Part shown: positions 7,243 through 15,559 of the stretch, in pieces
Position numbering within the stretch: position 1 is the stretch's first letter
How the letters are laid out: each line of letters begins with the position of its first letter
From: Marchantia polymorpha subsp. ruderalis
Taxonomy: Eukaryota; Streptophyta; Marchantiopsida; Marchantiales; Marchantiaceae
Reading direction: 5' to 3'
Length of the DNA: 64,000 nucleotides
Assembly: GCA_037833965.1 (NCBI GenBank)
Contig: AP031358.1
Coordinates: 14,392,001-14,456,000, forward strand
The notes under the pieces: generated by a model
What the model saw: the letters and a program-made list of their open reading frames with translations, nothing else
Databases searched by the model: none
Told to the model about the DNA's origin: nothing
Position numbers and translations under genes: made by a program

Positions 7243-10077
7243 ACTGTGGGACTGGGAAGGAGTGAGACGAGTCACACTGAGGGCATTGTCGACCCTAGTG
7301 ACTGTCACGAAGTACAACTCAGTCCCGGCAAGTGCTTGAAGGTATCAAGCGCAGTGAGAGGAGACGAGCTAAGGAAAGTACAGGCCTTCCTTAGCCATTA
7401 TGTCGACGTCTTCGCCTGGAAGATCGAAGACATGAAGGGGATACCTGCACGGTATGGGGAACACCGTATCGATTTACTGGACGACTCAGTACCCATACGA
7501 CAGCGCCAGTATCGCCTCAACCCAAAGTACTCCTTGCTAGTGAAAGAGGAGATAGATAAGTACTTGAGCGCTGGTATTATTTACCCTGTGCTCAGCAGCG
7601 AGTGGGTGTCGCCGATTGTTATCGTACCCAAGAAGTTGACGGGTAAGATACGAGTGTGTCAGGATTTCCGGAAGTTGAATGCAGCAACACGCAAGGATCA
7701 TCACCCGTTACCATTCACGGATGCCATTCTAGACCATGTCGCAGGACATGAATGTTATAGCTTCCTGGATGGGTTCTCAGGTTACAATCAGGTGTCTATC
7801 CGTGAACAGGACAAGGATAAAACTACGTTCACAACCGACTGGGGAACTTACGCATACCACAAGATGCCCTTCGGTCTGTGCAACGCGCCTGCCACCTTTC
7901 AACGGATGATGACCAATATCTTTCAGGAACAACTGAGGAAGTTCCTGGAAATATTCATAGATGACTTCTGTGTCTTTGGGAAGCGGTCTGAACACCTAAG
8001 TCACTTGAAGCAGACCTTCGATAAATGTAGAGAGAGCAGTTTATCACTGCATCCCGAGAAGTGCTTTTTCTTTATGACTAGTGGGATCTTGTTGGGTCAT
8101 CGGGTCTCGGCAGAAGGCATTGCAGTGGACGTCGAGAAGGTCAAGGTTATACTCGAGCTTGAGCCACCCACGAATCTAAGAGAGCTGAGAGCATTCCTGG
8201 GTCATGTGGGCTACTACCGAAGATTCATACACATGTATGCAATACTAGCGGCGGACCTGACCAAGTTGTTGAAGAAGGACGAGCCTTATGCTTGGGGTGC
8301 GAACCAGCAGTCAGCATTTGAGGCTCTGAAAGCAAAACTCACGACTGCTCCCGTACTAAGGAGTCCAGACTGGAATCGACCATTCCATGTTTACGTTGAC
8401 ACCTCGGCATTCGCCATCGGTGTAGTACTGAGTCAAAAGGATGACAACAAAAAGGACTACCCGATCTACTTCGCGAGCCGACAGCTGTCTCTAGCGGAGC
8501 GGAAGTACACCACGACGGAGAGAGAAGCGTTGGGGATGGTGTACTCCTGTAAAAAGTTCCGTCACTACCTAATCTGCTACGAGTTTGTGTTCCATGTGGA
8601 CCACTACGCATTGCAACACCTAGTCAAGAAAGCCGACCTATCCGGTCGAATCGCCAGGTGGGTGTTATTACTACAAGAGTTCACCTACACAGTCCAGACC
8701 AGGAAAGGGGTGCACCACGAAAATGCGGATTACTTGTCCCGATTATGGACACAGCCGACAGAGGAGGAATTGGTGGACGATTTTCCAGATGAAGAGTTAT
8801 TTCAGTTGTCTGCAGGACATGAGTCCCGCTATGCCGACCTATATCGATATCTGCTAACCCTCCAGTGTCCCGAAGGCATGGATTTGGAACAGCGAACTGT
8901 CTTTATTCATAAGGCAGGTCCGTATCAACTCCAGCAGGGGGTTTTGTTCAAGAAGATGGCGGATGAGCGCTTATGCAGATGCCTGGAGGAATCAGAAGTA
9001 CCAAGAATAGTGAGTGCGATGCATACAGAGGAGGCGGGTGGACACTATGCCACCAGGAACACGGTCACAAAGATCCTAAACGCGGGATATTGGTGGCCGA
9101 CCATGTTTAAGGATGTTCTGGATTACATCCGCAAGTGCGACAGTTGCCAGAGGACGGGGAGACCGACGCCTACAACACGCTGGCCCCTGACTCCCATCAT
9201 GCCTCTAGCACCTTTCGAAAAGTGGGGTATTGACTTTGTAGGGCCGATACAACCAGTGACTAGAAGTACACGAAGGCGCTACATTCTGGTAGCAACGGAC
9301 TATGCCACCAAAATGGTAGAGGCCAGAGCCACCAGAAGGGATGATGCTGCCACAGTCGCCGCATTCTTGTTTGAGTCGATCATCACACGCTACGGATGTC
9401 CCTTAGAGCTAGTCAGCGACCCGGGCACGCATTTTCTGAATCAGATCATCGAAGATCTGACACGGTATTTCCACATCAAGCACCGGAAGACTACTCCCTA
9501 CAATCCCAAGGCAAATGGACTAACGGAGAAGTCCAATGGTCTGCTGTGTAAAATACTACTCAAGGTCACGGTGAATCACGCTCACGACTGGGATACGAAG
9601 CTAGCAGCCGCTCTATGGGCGTACCGCACAGCTGAGAAGATCACGACCAAACAGACACCATACTTTCTGGTGTATGGGCAACACCCGATCCTCCCGATCG
9701 AATTTGAAGTACCCACCCATCGAACGATGGATTTGCAGAGGATGGGCGCAGAGGAGAGTCAGCTCTACAGGTTACAGGAAGTCACGCTGCTGGATGAGAG
9801 GAGAAGAGACGCCGAAGATCGCACCAGGAAAATCCAGCTCCGCCGAAAGGAGAGATACGATAAAAAGATCAAACCGGTACTCCTGCAGGCGGGTGATTTG
9901 GCATTGCTCTACGACAGCAGGCATGCCAGATTCCCAGGCAAACTGCACCTAAGGTGGATGGGACCTTACAGGGTTGTCGAAGTCTTCCCGAATGGATCCA
10001 TCCAACTTGCGGACCTGGCCGGCGATTTGTTAGGCACCCGAGTGAACGGGTGGCGGTTGAAGAAATACCACATGTGA
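7237..10077 (+). CDS. pol: Pol: reverse transcriptase, RNase H and integrase (copy 1)
   Basis: Reverse-transcribes the element RNA and integrates the cDNA. Numbering from the GTG at 7246 as residue 1, the order is: RT with VSPIVIVPKK, FLDGFSGYNQ, MPFGLCNAPATFQ and the catalytic FIDD (Asp 239/240); RNase H with VDTSA (Asp 385), TEREALGM, VDHYALQ and ADYLSRL; integrase with an HHCC zinc finger ending CDSC and a catalytic D-D-E triad at 663, 725 and 761, giving the canonical D(35)E spacing; then a GPY-type C-terminal module (RWMGPYRVVEVFPNG) without a visible chromodomain. There is no convincing independent ATG before RT, so expression most likely depends on readthrough of the UAG at 7234. The frame is fully open to the TGA at 10075. 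Confidence 0.95.
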   Translation, partial: QLTVGLGRSETSHTEGIVDPSDCHEVQLSPGKCLKVSSAVRGDELRKVQAFLSHYVDVFAWKIEDMKGIPARYGEHRIDLLDDSVPIRQRQYRLNPKYSLLVKEEIDKYLSAGIIYPVLSSEWVSPIVIVPKKLTGKIRVCQDFRKLNAATRKDHHPLPFTDAILDHVAGHECYSFLDGFSGYNQVSIREQDKDKTTFTTDWGTYAYHKMPFGLCNAPATFQRMMTNIFQEQLRKFLEIFIDDFCVFGKRSEHLSHLKQTFDKCRESSLSLHPEKCFFFMTSGILLGHRVSAEGIAVDVEKVKVILELEPPTNLRELRAFLGHVGYYRRFIHMYAILAADLTKLLKKDEPYAWGANQQSAFEALKAKLTTAPVLRSPDWNRPFHVYVDTSAFAIGVVLSQKDDNKKDYPIYFASRQLSLAERKYTTTEREALGMVYSCKKFRHYLICYEFVFHVDHYALQHLVKKADLSGRIARWVLLLQEFTYTVQTRKGVHHENADYLSRLWTQPTEEELVDDFPDEELFQLSAGHESRYADLYRYLLTLQCPEGMDLEQRTVFIHKAGPYQLQQGVLFKKMADERLCRCLEESEVPRIVSAMHTEEAGGHYATRNTVTKILNAGYWWPTMFKDVLDYIRKCDSCQRTGRPTPTTRWPLTPIMPLAPFEKWGIDFVGPIQPVTRSTRRRYILVATDYATKMVEARATRRDDAATVAAFLFESIITRYGCPLELVSDPGTHFLNQIIEDLTRYFHIKHRKTTPYNPKANGLTEKSNGLLCKILLKVTVNHAHDWDTKLAAALWAYRTAEKITTKQTPYFLVYGQHPILPIEFEVPTHRTMDLQRMGAEESQLYRLQEVTLLDERRRDAEDRTRKIQLRRKERYDKKIKPVLLQAGDLALLYDSRHARFPGKLHLRWMGPYRVVEVFPNGSIQLADLAGDLLGTRVNGWRLKKYHM

Positions 10078-10101
10078 GTGTTCGCGTGGGCGCTCACAAT
10101 T

Positions 10102-10114
10102 GAGGAGGGGGGCA
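10102..10114 (+). other. Polypurine tract (copy 1)
   Basis: GAGGAGGGGGGCA lies immediately before the LTR 2 start (TGTGATACC at 10115) and would prime plus-strand synthesis. Confidence 0.8.
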
Positions 10115-10409
10115 TGTGATACCCCACTTTTGGCAATTTTGAGGAAATTAAAACATTTTTGAAAAACTGTACCATGGCAGCATTGTAAATAGCCTTCGGT
10201 ACATCAAAACAGAGTGAATCCGGAAGATCGCGGGGATTCTCGAGGGATCTCGTAGAATCTGGGATTTGGGGTGCCGCAGTAAGGACAGGCACCACCCTCC
10301 CTGCGAGCTCCGCAGTTAGGATCTCTACGGCGCAAGGCGCAAAACCCGCCTTCGGAGGTTGCGTCCGCGGCTGTAGGGAAACCCCCGTAATTAGGTAAAC
10401 CCTCGGGCG

Positions 10410-10530
10410 CCTTGACCAAGTTGGATCCCGTTGGAAAGAGCTCGACGCGCTGATTCCAACGAGCCCAAGAACGCTTGGAACGGACGAGGACTTAGGGAGT
10501 TATCGCTACGGGAAGAAACGGAGGCGGTCG
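10410..10530 (+). repeat. Conserved U3 core with hairpin GTTGGAA...TTCCAAC
   Basis: A segment of about 120 bp recognisable in every related LTR here (LTR 3, solo LTR near 55660-55790, 57920-58030, 62660-62780) and tandemly multiplied at 27486-28810. It contains complementary arms GTTGGAA (10430-10436) and TTCCAAC (10454-10460). In the solo LTR the arms are 10 bp long (55702-55711 and 55729-55738). Confidence 0.6.
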
Positions 10531-10615
10531 CCTACGGCGGAAGGAGTTCGCCACCGGCGCGAATTCCGCCTACGCTGAAGGGGGATTCAAGTTTTGTCCT
10601 ATGCGCGGGCGAAGG

Positions 10616-11080
10616 CGTTCGCCTGTGCACAGGCGAAGTAGAGTTAGGGAAGGCGCAAAGTCCGCCTACGCACAGGCGTACGCCTGTGCACAGGCACTTC
10701 GGCGTCGGCGGGAAATCCGCCTTGGGCCCTAGAAATGCGCCTTGTGAGGTAGAAAGTGTACGGCGCCTTCCGCGCCAGCGCAGCGCCGCGTACGTCGGAA
10801 GAGTCGCCAGAGTAATCCAACAGGTACGGACCGTGCGGACGGCACGGGTGGATGCGCCCTTGGGCGGACGGAGTTGCGGCGGCGGAAGCGCCGACGGAGA
10901 GACCAGGAACGGACAGACTGGACGGAGACGGCTGACCACGGTCAACGCCTTCCGCGCCAGCGCAGCGCCGCGGACGGAATTCGCCTGCGCACAGGCGAAC
11001 GCCTGTGCACAGGAGGATGTTCAAGTTCCGCACCGGCGGAGGATCCGCCGAGGCCCCTGCCTGCGCACAGGCAGGAGTTG
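10616..11080 (+). repeat. Cluster of GC-rich short palindromes in U3
   Basis: About six copies of CGCCTGTGCACAGGCG or one- to two-base variants (near 10618, 10665, 10679, 10979, 10995 and 11063), plus GCCTTCGGC-type hairpins and repeated CGCCTTCCGCGCCAGCGCAG words. The same motifs also lie inside the U3 ORF. No known function assigned. Confidence 0.7.
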
Positions 11081-11359
11081 AATTTTTGTCCGACATGCGG
11101 ACACACGCGTCAAGGCAGAAGGAGATTGGCCGAGGGGCGGTACGAACAAGTGTACCGCGCAAGGCGGAAAACTCGCCTTCGGCGCTACGCCCCCATGTCC
11201 GGAGGGTGACACGCTCGCGGAGTTCAAATCCGCCAATTCGAGCGTGAGAGTTTAATCGACGACGGCGGAGCGTGAAGCCGCGCGTGAGAGCGAAGACCGT
11301 TCCAGCGTACAGCCGGCGCGGCCATCAAGTGAGACGTTCTTCACGACCAAGAGCCGACC

Positions 11360-14300
11360 ATGACCTTCGACCGGGCGGCGGAGAACGTCCCATTCTTGAA
11401 TTCGCGATTCCAATCTCTTGTGCGCGCTGCGCGCATCCATCTCCTGGCTGCGGAACATTCTCGACGTCGTCACACAGGAGATTTCTTGTTGATTGAGGGA
11501 GAAGTGAGTGCGCGTGATTTGGAATTGAGAGCGATTAGAGTTTGCCGAGAGAGAAAGAAACGCGGACAGTGCGGAAGCAGAATGAGCGGGCGAGCGAACC
11601 CCAGGAACGCAATGACGAGACCGAGCAGATTGCGGATGGTGCCACTTCGCCTGCCGCAGAACGGGCTGCGCGCTTTCGAAGAGCGCTTAATAGCAAGAAA
11701 GCTCGATTTCTTGCTATGGGGATGGAATTACATCTGCGCGAATATGGTGCGCGAGTGGCTAGAGCCACAGGGACCACCCTCGCGCGGATTGCGTCCGCAT
11801 GTTGACCGGTGGACAGTCCAAGATTGGGCGCAGGCGTTGGGAAGATGTGCTGGCATGCCAGGACATCTCCTTTTCGACAGCGAGAGCATCAAGGTGACCA
11901 AGCAAGAAGAGGCGCAATTTGTGGAGCTGTTCAAGACCCGGAGGTCTACCAAGAATGGGTACAGGACCCGTGATTACAAAGATCGATTTCGCCGGACTTT
12001 GTCCGCGGCGCTGATGCAATTACTGCAGCCGCACCGCGCCTGCTACATCACATTGTGGCAGGTCTCTTTTGTGGAGTGCGTCATCGAGGGAACTCCCATT
12101 CACTGGGCGAGCATCCTGCACAGGGTGATGCGACAGCACGCGTTTGAGGAGAAGGGGGGAACTCTAAACCATCTTTCTCCTTTCCTCATCAATTTTTATC
12201 GACAGCGGAATTGTTTGACAGCGGCGGAGCTTGAACATTTTCCGCCATTGTCCATCGACCATCCCGGGAAGTATGTGCGGGAGTACGAGGTCGACACTGA
12301 TGCGGAGGAGTCACCGACTTCTACCCCATCAAGACGGAGGGATGAAGGGAGACACACTCCTGCAGCGCGAGTGCCGCGGAAGCGGCGATGGAGGGAAGAG
12401 TCCGAAGAGGAGCAGCATCAAGAACCCTCTGCTCCCATTCGACCGCGGCCGCTGTGCGAGCCATACAGCCGGCCGAAGCAGAAGGCACGCAGGCTGGTGT
12501 TACCAGCTGATAGTGCAGACACGGCGACGATTGCGACGGAGATAGGAAGTGCGTCGCCAGAGAGGCGAGAGGAAGCGCGGACGACCGCAGGAGCAGCGGG
12601 CCACGCTGCAACCTCGTCGGGAGAGAGGCCGCCTACGGGCCAAGGGCCTCCGGAGTTACCACGTGCGATGCGGACAGAGGTTCCGTTTGCGCACAGGCGA
12701 ACCTCCGCGGACGGACGAGCCTCCGCGGACCGGCGAACACAAGTGGACGTGGATCTACGCTTACGCGTGGGAAGGAGCAGTCCGCCTGTGCACAGAACAC
12801 CTCCGCACGTGCCGCCTGTGCACAGGCAAGAATCGCCCCCGTTCCAACGTAGGAAGGGGAAGGAGCCGGCGGAAGAACCGCTTACGAGACACCGGCCCTC
12901 GGGGCCAGACCCACCGGCGCACCACGCGCCGCAATTCGCGCCTTCGGCGCCAGGGCCTTCGAGCCGAGGGGACACGAGCAGAGAGCGTGCGGAGGCCGCA
13001 CCATCGGCGGGAAGTCCGCCGATGGATGCGCCTTCGGCAGTAGGGCCTATAGGCCAAGGAACATCGGGCGTGCGGCCCCCGGCCATGTCGCCTTCGGCGA
13101 TAGATGTCCGCGGCGCTACGCCTGCGACGGACAAGGCGCCGGCAAATGCGCCTGCGCACGGGCCGGGCACAGCCCCCACGGACCGATCAAGGGAGCAGCA
13201 GACGGAGGAGCGGAGTGACTGTCCGCAGGACGACATCTCGATGCGCGATGCGCAATCCAATCCCGCGCAGCCACCCTCCGCTCGATCGCCTTCGGCGACG
13301 GACGACGGCGACAGAGAGAATGCGGTGGGCAATCAACCAGCGAGCGACGGGGATGCCGCTCGGATACATTCGCCTTCCGCCTTAGACATTTTGGCGACGA
13401 GCAGCGAGGCCGCAGCCGTGCCTTCGCAGGCAGCACACGTCGAGGACGTGCAGCCCCACTCGGGGCAGTCGCCGACGCATTCAATGGCGACTGAAATTCT
13501 CCACTCGGATGATGACGACGGGGGCTCCACGGAAGAAATGTCAGGAGCAGAAGACACCGAGGAGGAGGAGGAGGAAATTGTTGGAGCGCCGGCGGCGGCG
13601 CTCTCTGAGCAGGTGATTCCGTTGCTGCGGTACTTGGATCGCAAGGTCGATAAATACGCCGACCCACTCCAGCCGGGATCTTACATCGAGTTAGTGCGCA
13701 GGCGGACTCGCACTAAAGTCCACACCAGCAAGCTATTAGCTAGAGTGGACCAGGAGTTGAGGGACTTGAAGGAGAAGCATGAGTGCTTGTGGGGACAGTA
13801 CAAGCTTAATCAGAAATTCTACAAGCACTCCGAGAAGATGAAGGATGAGAAACTGGGCGAGCTCACCAAGGAGCAGGTGAAGGTCAAGGAAGCACTCGAT
13901 TCTGAGCAGGTCCAGAATCGGATTTTGTTAGAGGAGCTCGTGCGACAGACGCGGTTGTTGGAGCAATGTCAGCTCGCACGGCAGGCGGATGAAGAATTAA
14001 TCCGCAGTTTGCAGTCAGAGTGTGGCGAATTGAGAGCGCAACGTGCTGAAGCCGAATCGCAATTAGTGACGATTGAAGAGGATCGCAGGAAGGAGGCGGA
14101 TCGCACGAAGGTGGAGACGGCGAGGCGAGTCGCCCACTGTCTCAAGGGCTACGCCCACTGGGAAGTGAAGGCGCAGGAGAAACTCACACTGCGTGAGTTT
14201 GAATTGCGCGCAGCCGGGTTGTTGTCAGGCGACAGTAGGAGTCGGCGGAAGGTAGCGAAGAAGCTCGAGGCCTTTCTGTCGAAGGCACAGGATACCATGT

Positions 14301-14464
14301 CCGCCCTCGAGGGGGAGGTATCCGCGGCGTTGCAGCGGTTGGGACTGCGTAGTCGAGCGGAAGAGTGGCAGGGTAGGGAGTTAGTGCGCGGCAGTCGGCC
14401 GCGCAGGAGACGTAGTACAGGTTCCGCGGAGTGTAGTGTAGCGTGGTTCCGTGCAGGCGTGTAG
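11360..14464 (+). CDS. U3-encoded ORF of the LTR, 1034 aa (copy 2)
   Basis: Second copy of the LTR-borne ORF, colinear with that at 205-3309 and with the same layout: N-terminal domain, Pro-rich linker, acidic stretch, coiled coil, basic tail. Two residues differ from copy 1: Tyr for Asn (codon 12284-12286) and Leu for Ser (codon at 13928). Copy 3 shares both changes; the solo LTR has the copy-1 states, so these are derived. This copy is followed by a TATA box and a complete element, so it is 3' LTR for the left element and 5' LTR for the right. Function unknown. Confidence 0.8.
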   Translation: MTFDRAAENVPFLNSRFQSLVRAARIHLLAAEHSRRRHTGDFLLIEGEVSARDLELRAIRVCRERKKRGQCGSRMSGRANPRNAMTRPSRLRMVPLRLPQNGLRAFEERLIARKLDFLLWGWNYICANMVREWLEPQGPPSRGLRPHVDRWTVQDWAQALGRCAGMPGHLLFDSESIKVTKQEEAQFVELFKTRRSTKNGYRTRDYKDRFRRTLSAALMQLLQPHRACYITLWQVSFVECVIEGTPIHWASILHRVMRQHAFEEKGGTLNHLSPFLINFYRQRNCLTAAELEHFPPLSIDHPGKYVREYEVDTDAEESPTSTPSRRRDEGRHTPAARVPRKRRWREESEEEQHQEPSAPIRPRPLCEPYSRPKQKARRLVLPADSADTATIATEIGSASPERREEARTTAGAAGHAATSSGERPPTGQGPPELPRAMRTEVPFAHRRTSADGRASADRRTQVDVDLRLRVGRSSPPVHRTPPHVPPVHRQESPPFQRRKGKEPAEEPLTRHRPSGPDPPAHHAPQFAPSAPGPSSRGDTSRERAEAAPSAGSPPMDAPSAVGPIGQGTSGVRPPAMSPSAIDVRGATPATDKAPANAPAHGPGTAPTDRSREQQTEERSDCPQDDISMRDAQSNPAQPPSARSPSATDDGDRENAVGNQPASDGDAARIHSPSALDILATSSEAAAVPSQAAHVEDVQPHSGQSPTHSMATEILHSDDDDGGSTEEMSGAEDTEEEEEEIVGAPAAALSEQVIPLLRYLDRKVDKYADPLQPGSYIELVRRRTRTKVHTSKLLARVDQELRDLKEKHECLWGQYKLNQKFYKHSEKMKDEKLGELTKEQVKVKEALDSEQVQNRILLEELVRQTRLLEQCQLARQADEELIRSLQSECGELRAQRAEAESQLVTIEEDRRKEADRTKVETARRVAHCLKGYAHWEVKAQEKLTLREFELRAAGLLSGDSRSRRKVAKKLEAFLSKAQDTMSALEGEVSAALQRLGLRSRAEEWQGRELVRGSRPRRRRSTGSAECSVAWFRAGV

Positions 14465-14500
14465 CGTAGTGCAGTGTAGTGTTAGGTAGGACTTAGAAGG

Positions 14501-14508
14501 TATAAAAT
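14501..14508 (+). promoter_or_regulatory. LTR 2 TATA box
   Basis: TATAAAAT, same position relative to the U3 ORF stop as in LTR 1. Likely drives the genomic RNA of the right-hand element. Confidence 0.65.
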
Positions 14509-15495
14509 AGTTCCAGGCGTTTTGCCTGGGGTTCTTTCCCATCAGAAGTGCAGATCAGGAACCCATTTCCTTTGCGTGTTTGTGTCCTTGAGTTCTGTCA
14601 CCACGCACGAGGAGTTACAACTTAGCGTTCCGCATTTTGTAGCTGAAGGCCTTCGGCCGAATGTTCAGAGCTAGTACATTGGTTAGAGACTTGAGTAGTT
14701 CGGATCTGCACCTGCGGGTGACTGCCGATGCTCAGAGCCAGTGACTAGTTAGATACTTGAACAGTTTCGCCCCTACACCTTCGAGTGTTTCTTTCTGATT
14801 GTACTCCTTGGGATTTTTCCCCTGAATGCCAAAGTGAAGTTTTGCTACTTCGTGTAAGCCTTGGTTGTAAATTCAGGTTACGCTGCAGCAGGTGCCTTGA
14901 GGGCAACCCCTGTAGTATTTCTGGGAATGACAAGTGCCTGAGAATTCAAACTCTTCAATAGACTGTTGTTGTGTTACTGGAATGTTTCACAGTGAGTCCT
15001 TCAGTGCGGACCTGTGTTCTCTGCGCGTTTTGTGAGTTGAGAGTGTTGTTCACCGCGTCTGAGTGACTTCGATCCGAAGTAGGTAGTCCAAACCGGGTTT
15101 CCTACACTAGCAGCAAGCTAGTGGAAGCGTTGTAAAAGCCGGAGTTGGAAGTCACTGCCCGCAGCTTTGCCGAGTGTGCTCGTGAGAGACTTTCCCCCTG
15201 AAATCTTGAAGTAGAGGTCCTAACGGATCTCTGGGTTGTGTTTCTGTAGTTTCAGGTGTGTGTGTGTGTGTGTGATACGCTGCACTGTGCGACCTCCGAG
15301 TGCGCTCCGAGTGGACACTTGCAGTATTTCTGGGAGTGACAGTTGCCTGAGAATTCAAACTCCTCAATAGTCTGTTAAAACGTGACACTTTGTACCCTGT
15401 GTGTTCCTCTGTCCCTGTGGGTTCGACCTTTCTACCACTATATTGCAGTTTTAGCCTTTAGTGGGTTATTACATAAGAAGCCGACAACTTCTTTT

Positions 15496-15513
15496 TGGCG
15501 CCGCTGCCGGGGA
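15496..15513 (+). other. Primer binding site, tRNA-Asp type (copy 2)
   Basis: Identical to 4341-4358, again 22 nt after the LTR end (15473). Confidence 0.85.
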
Positions 15514-15559
15514 CAGTTGCGTCAACACCGGGGTTTTTACGAGCAGCCATGCTCGGTGA

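Larger units (their letters stand above)
10115..15473 (+). repeat. LTR 2 (shared middle LTR), 5359 bp
   Basis: Begins TGTGATACCCC after the polypurine tract and ends GGTTATTACA 22 nt before the next primer site. Contains about 1.2 kb of noncoding U3, the 1034-codon ORF, TATA box, and R/U5. Almost as long as the 5796-bp internal region. A private substitution is A at 10174 (C in LTR 3 and in related LTRs). Confidence 0.95.

Noticed and set aside
10616..11080. Possible CRISPR-like array because of regularly recurring palindromes
   Set aside because: Spacing is irregular, there are no spacers of uniform length, and the context is a plant LTR.
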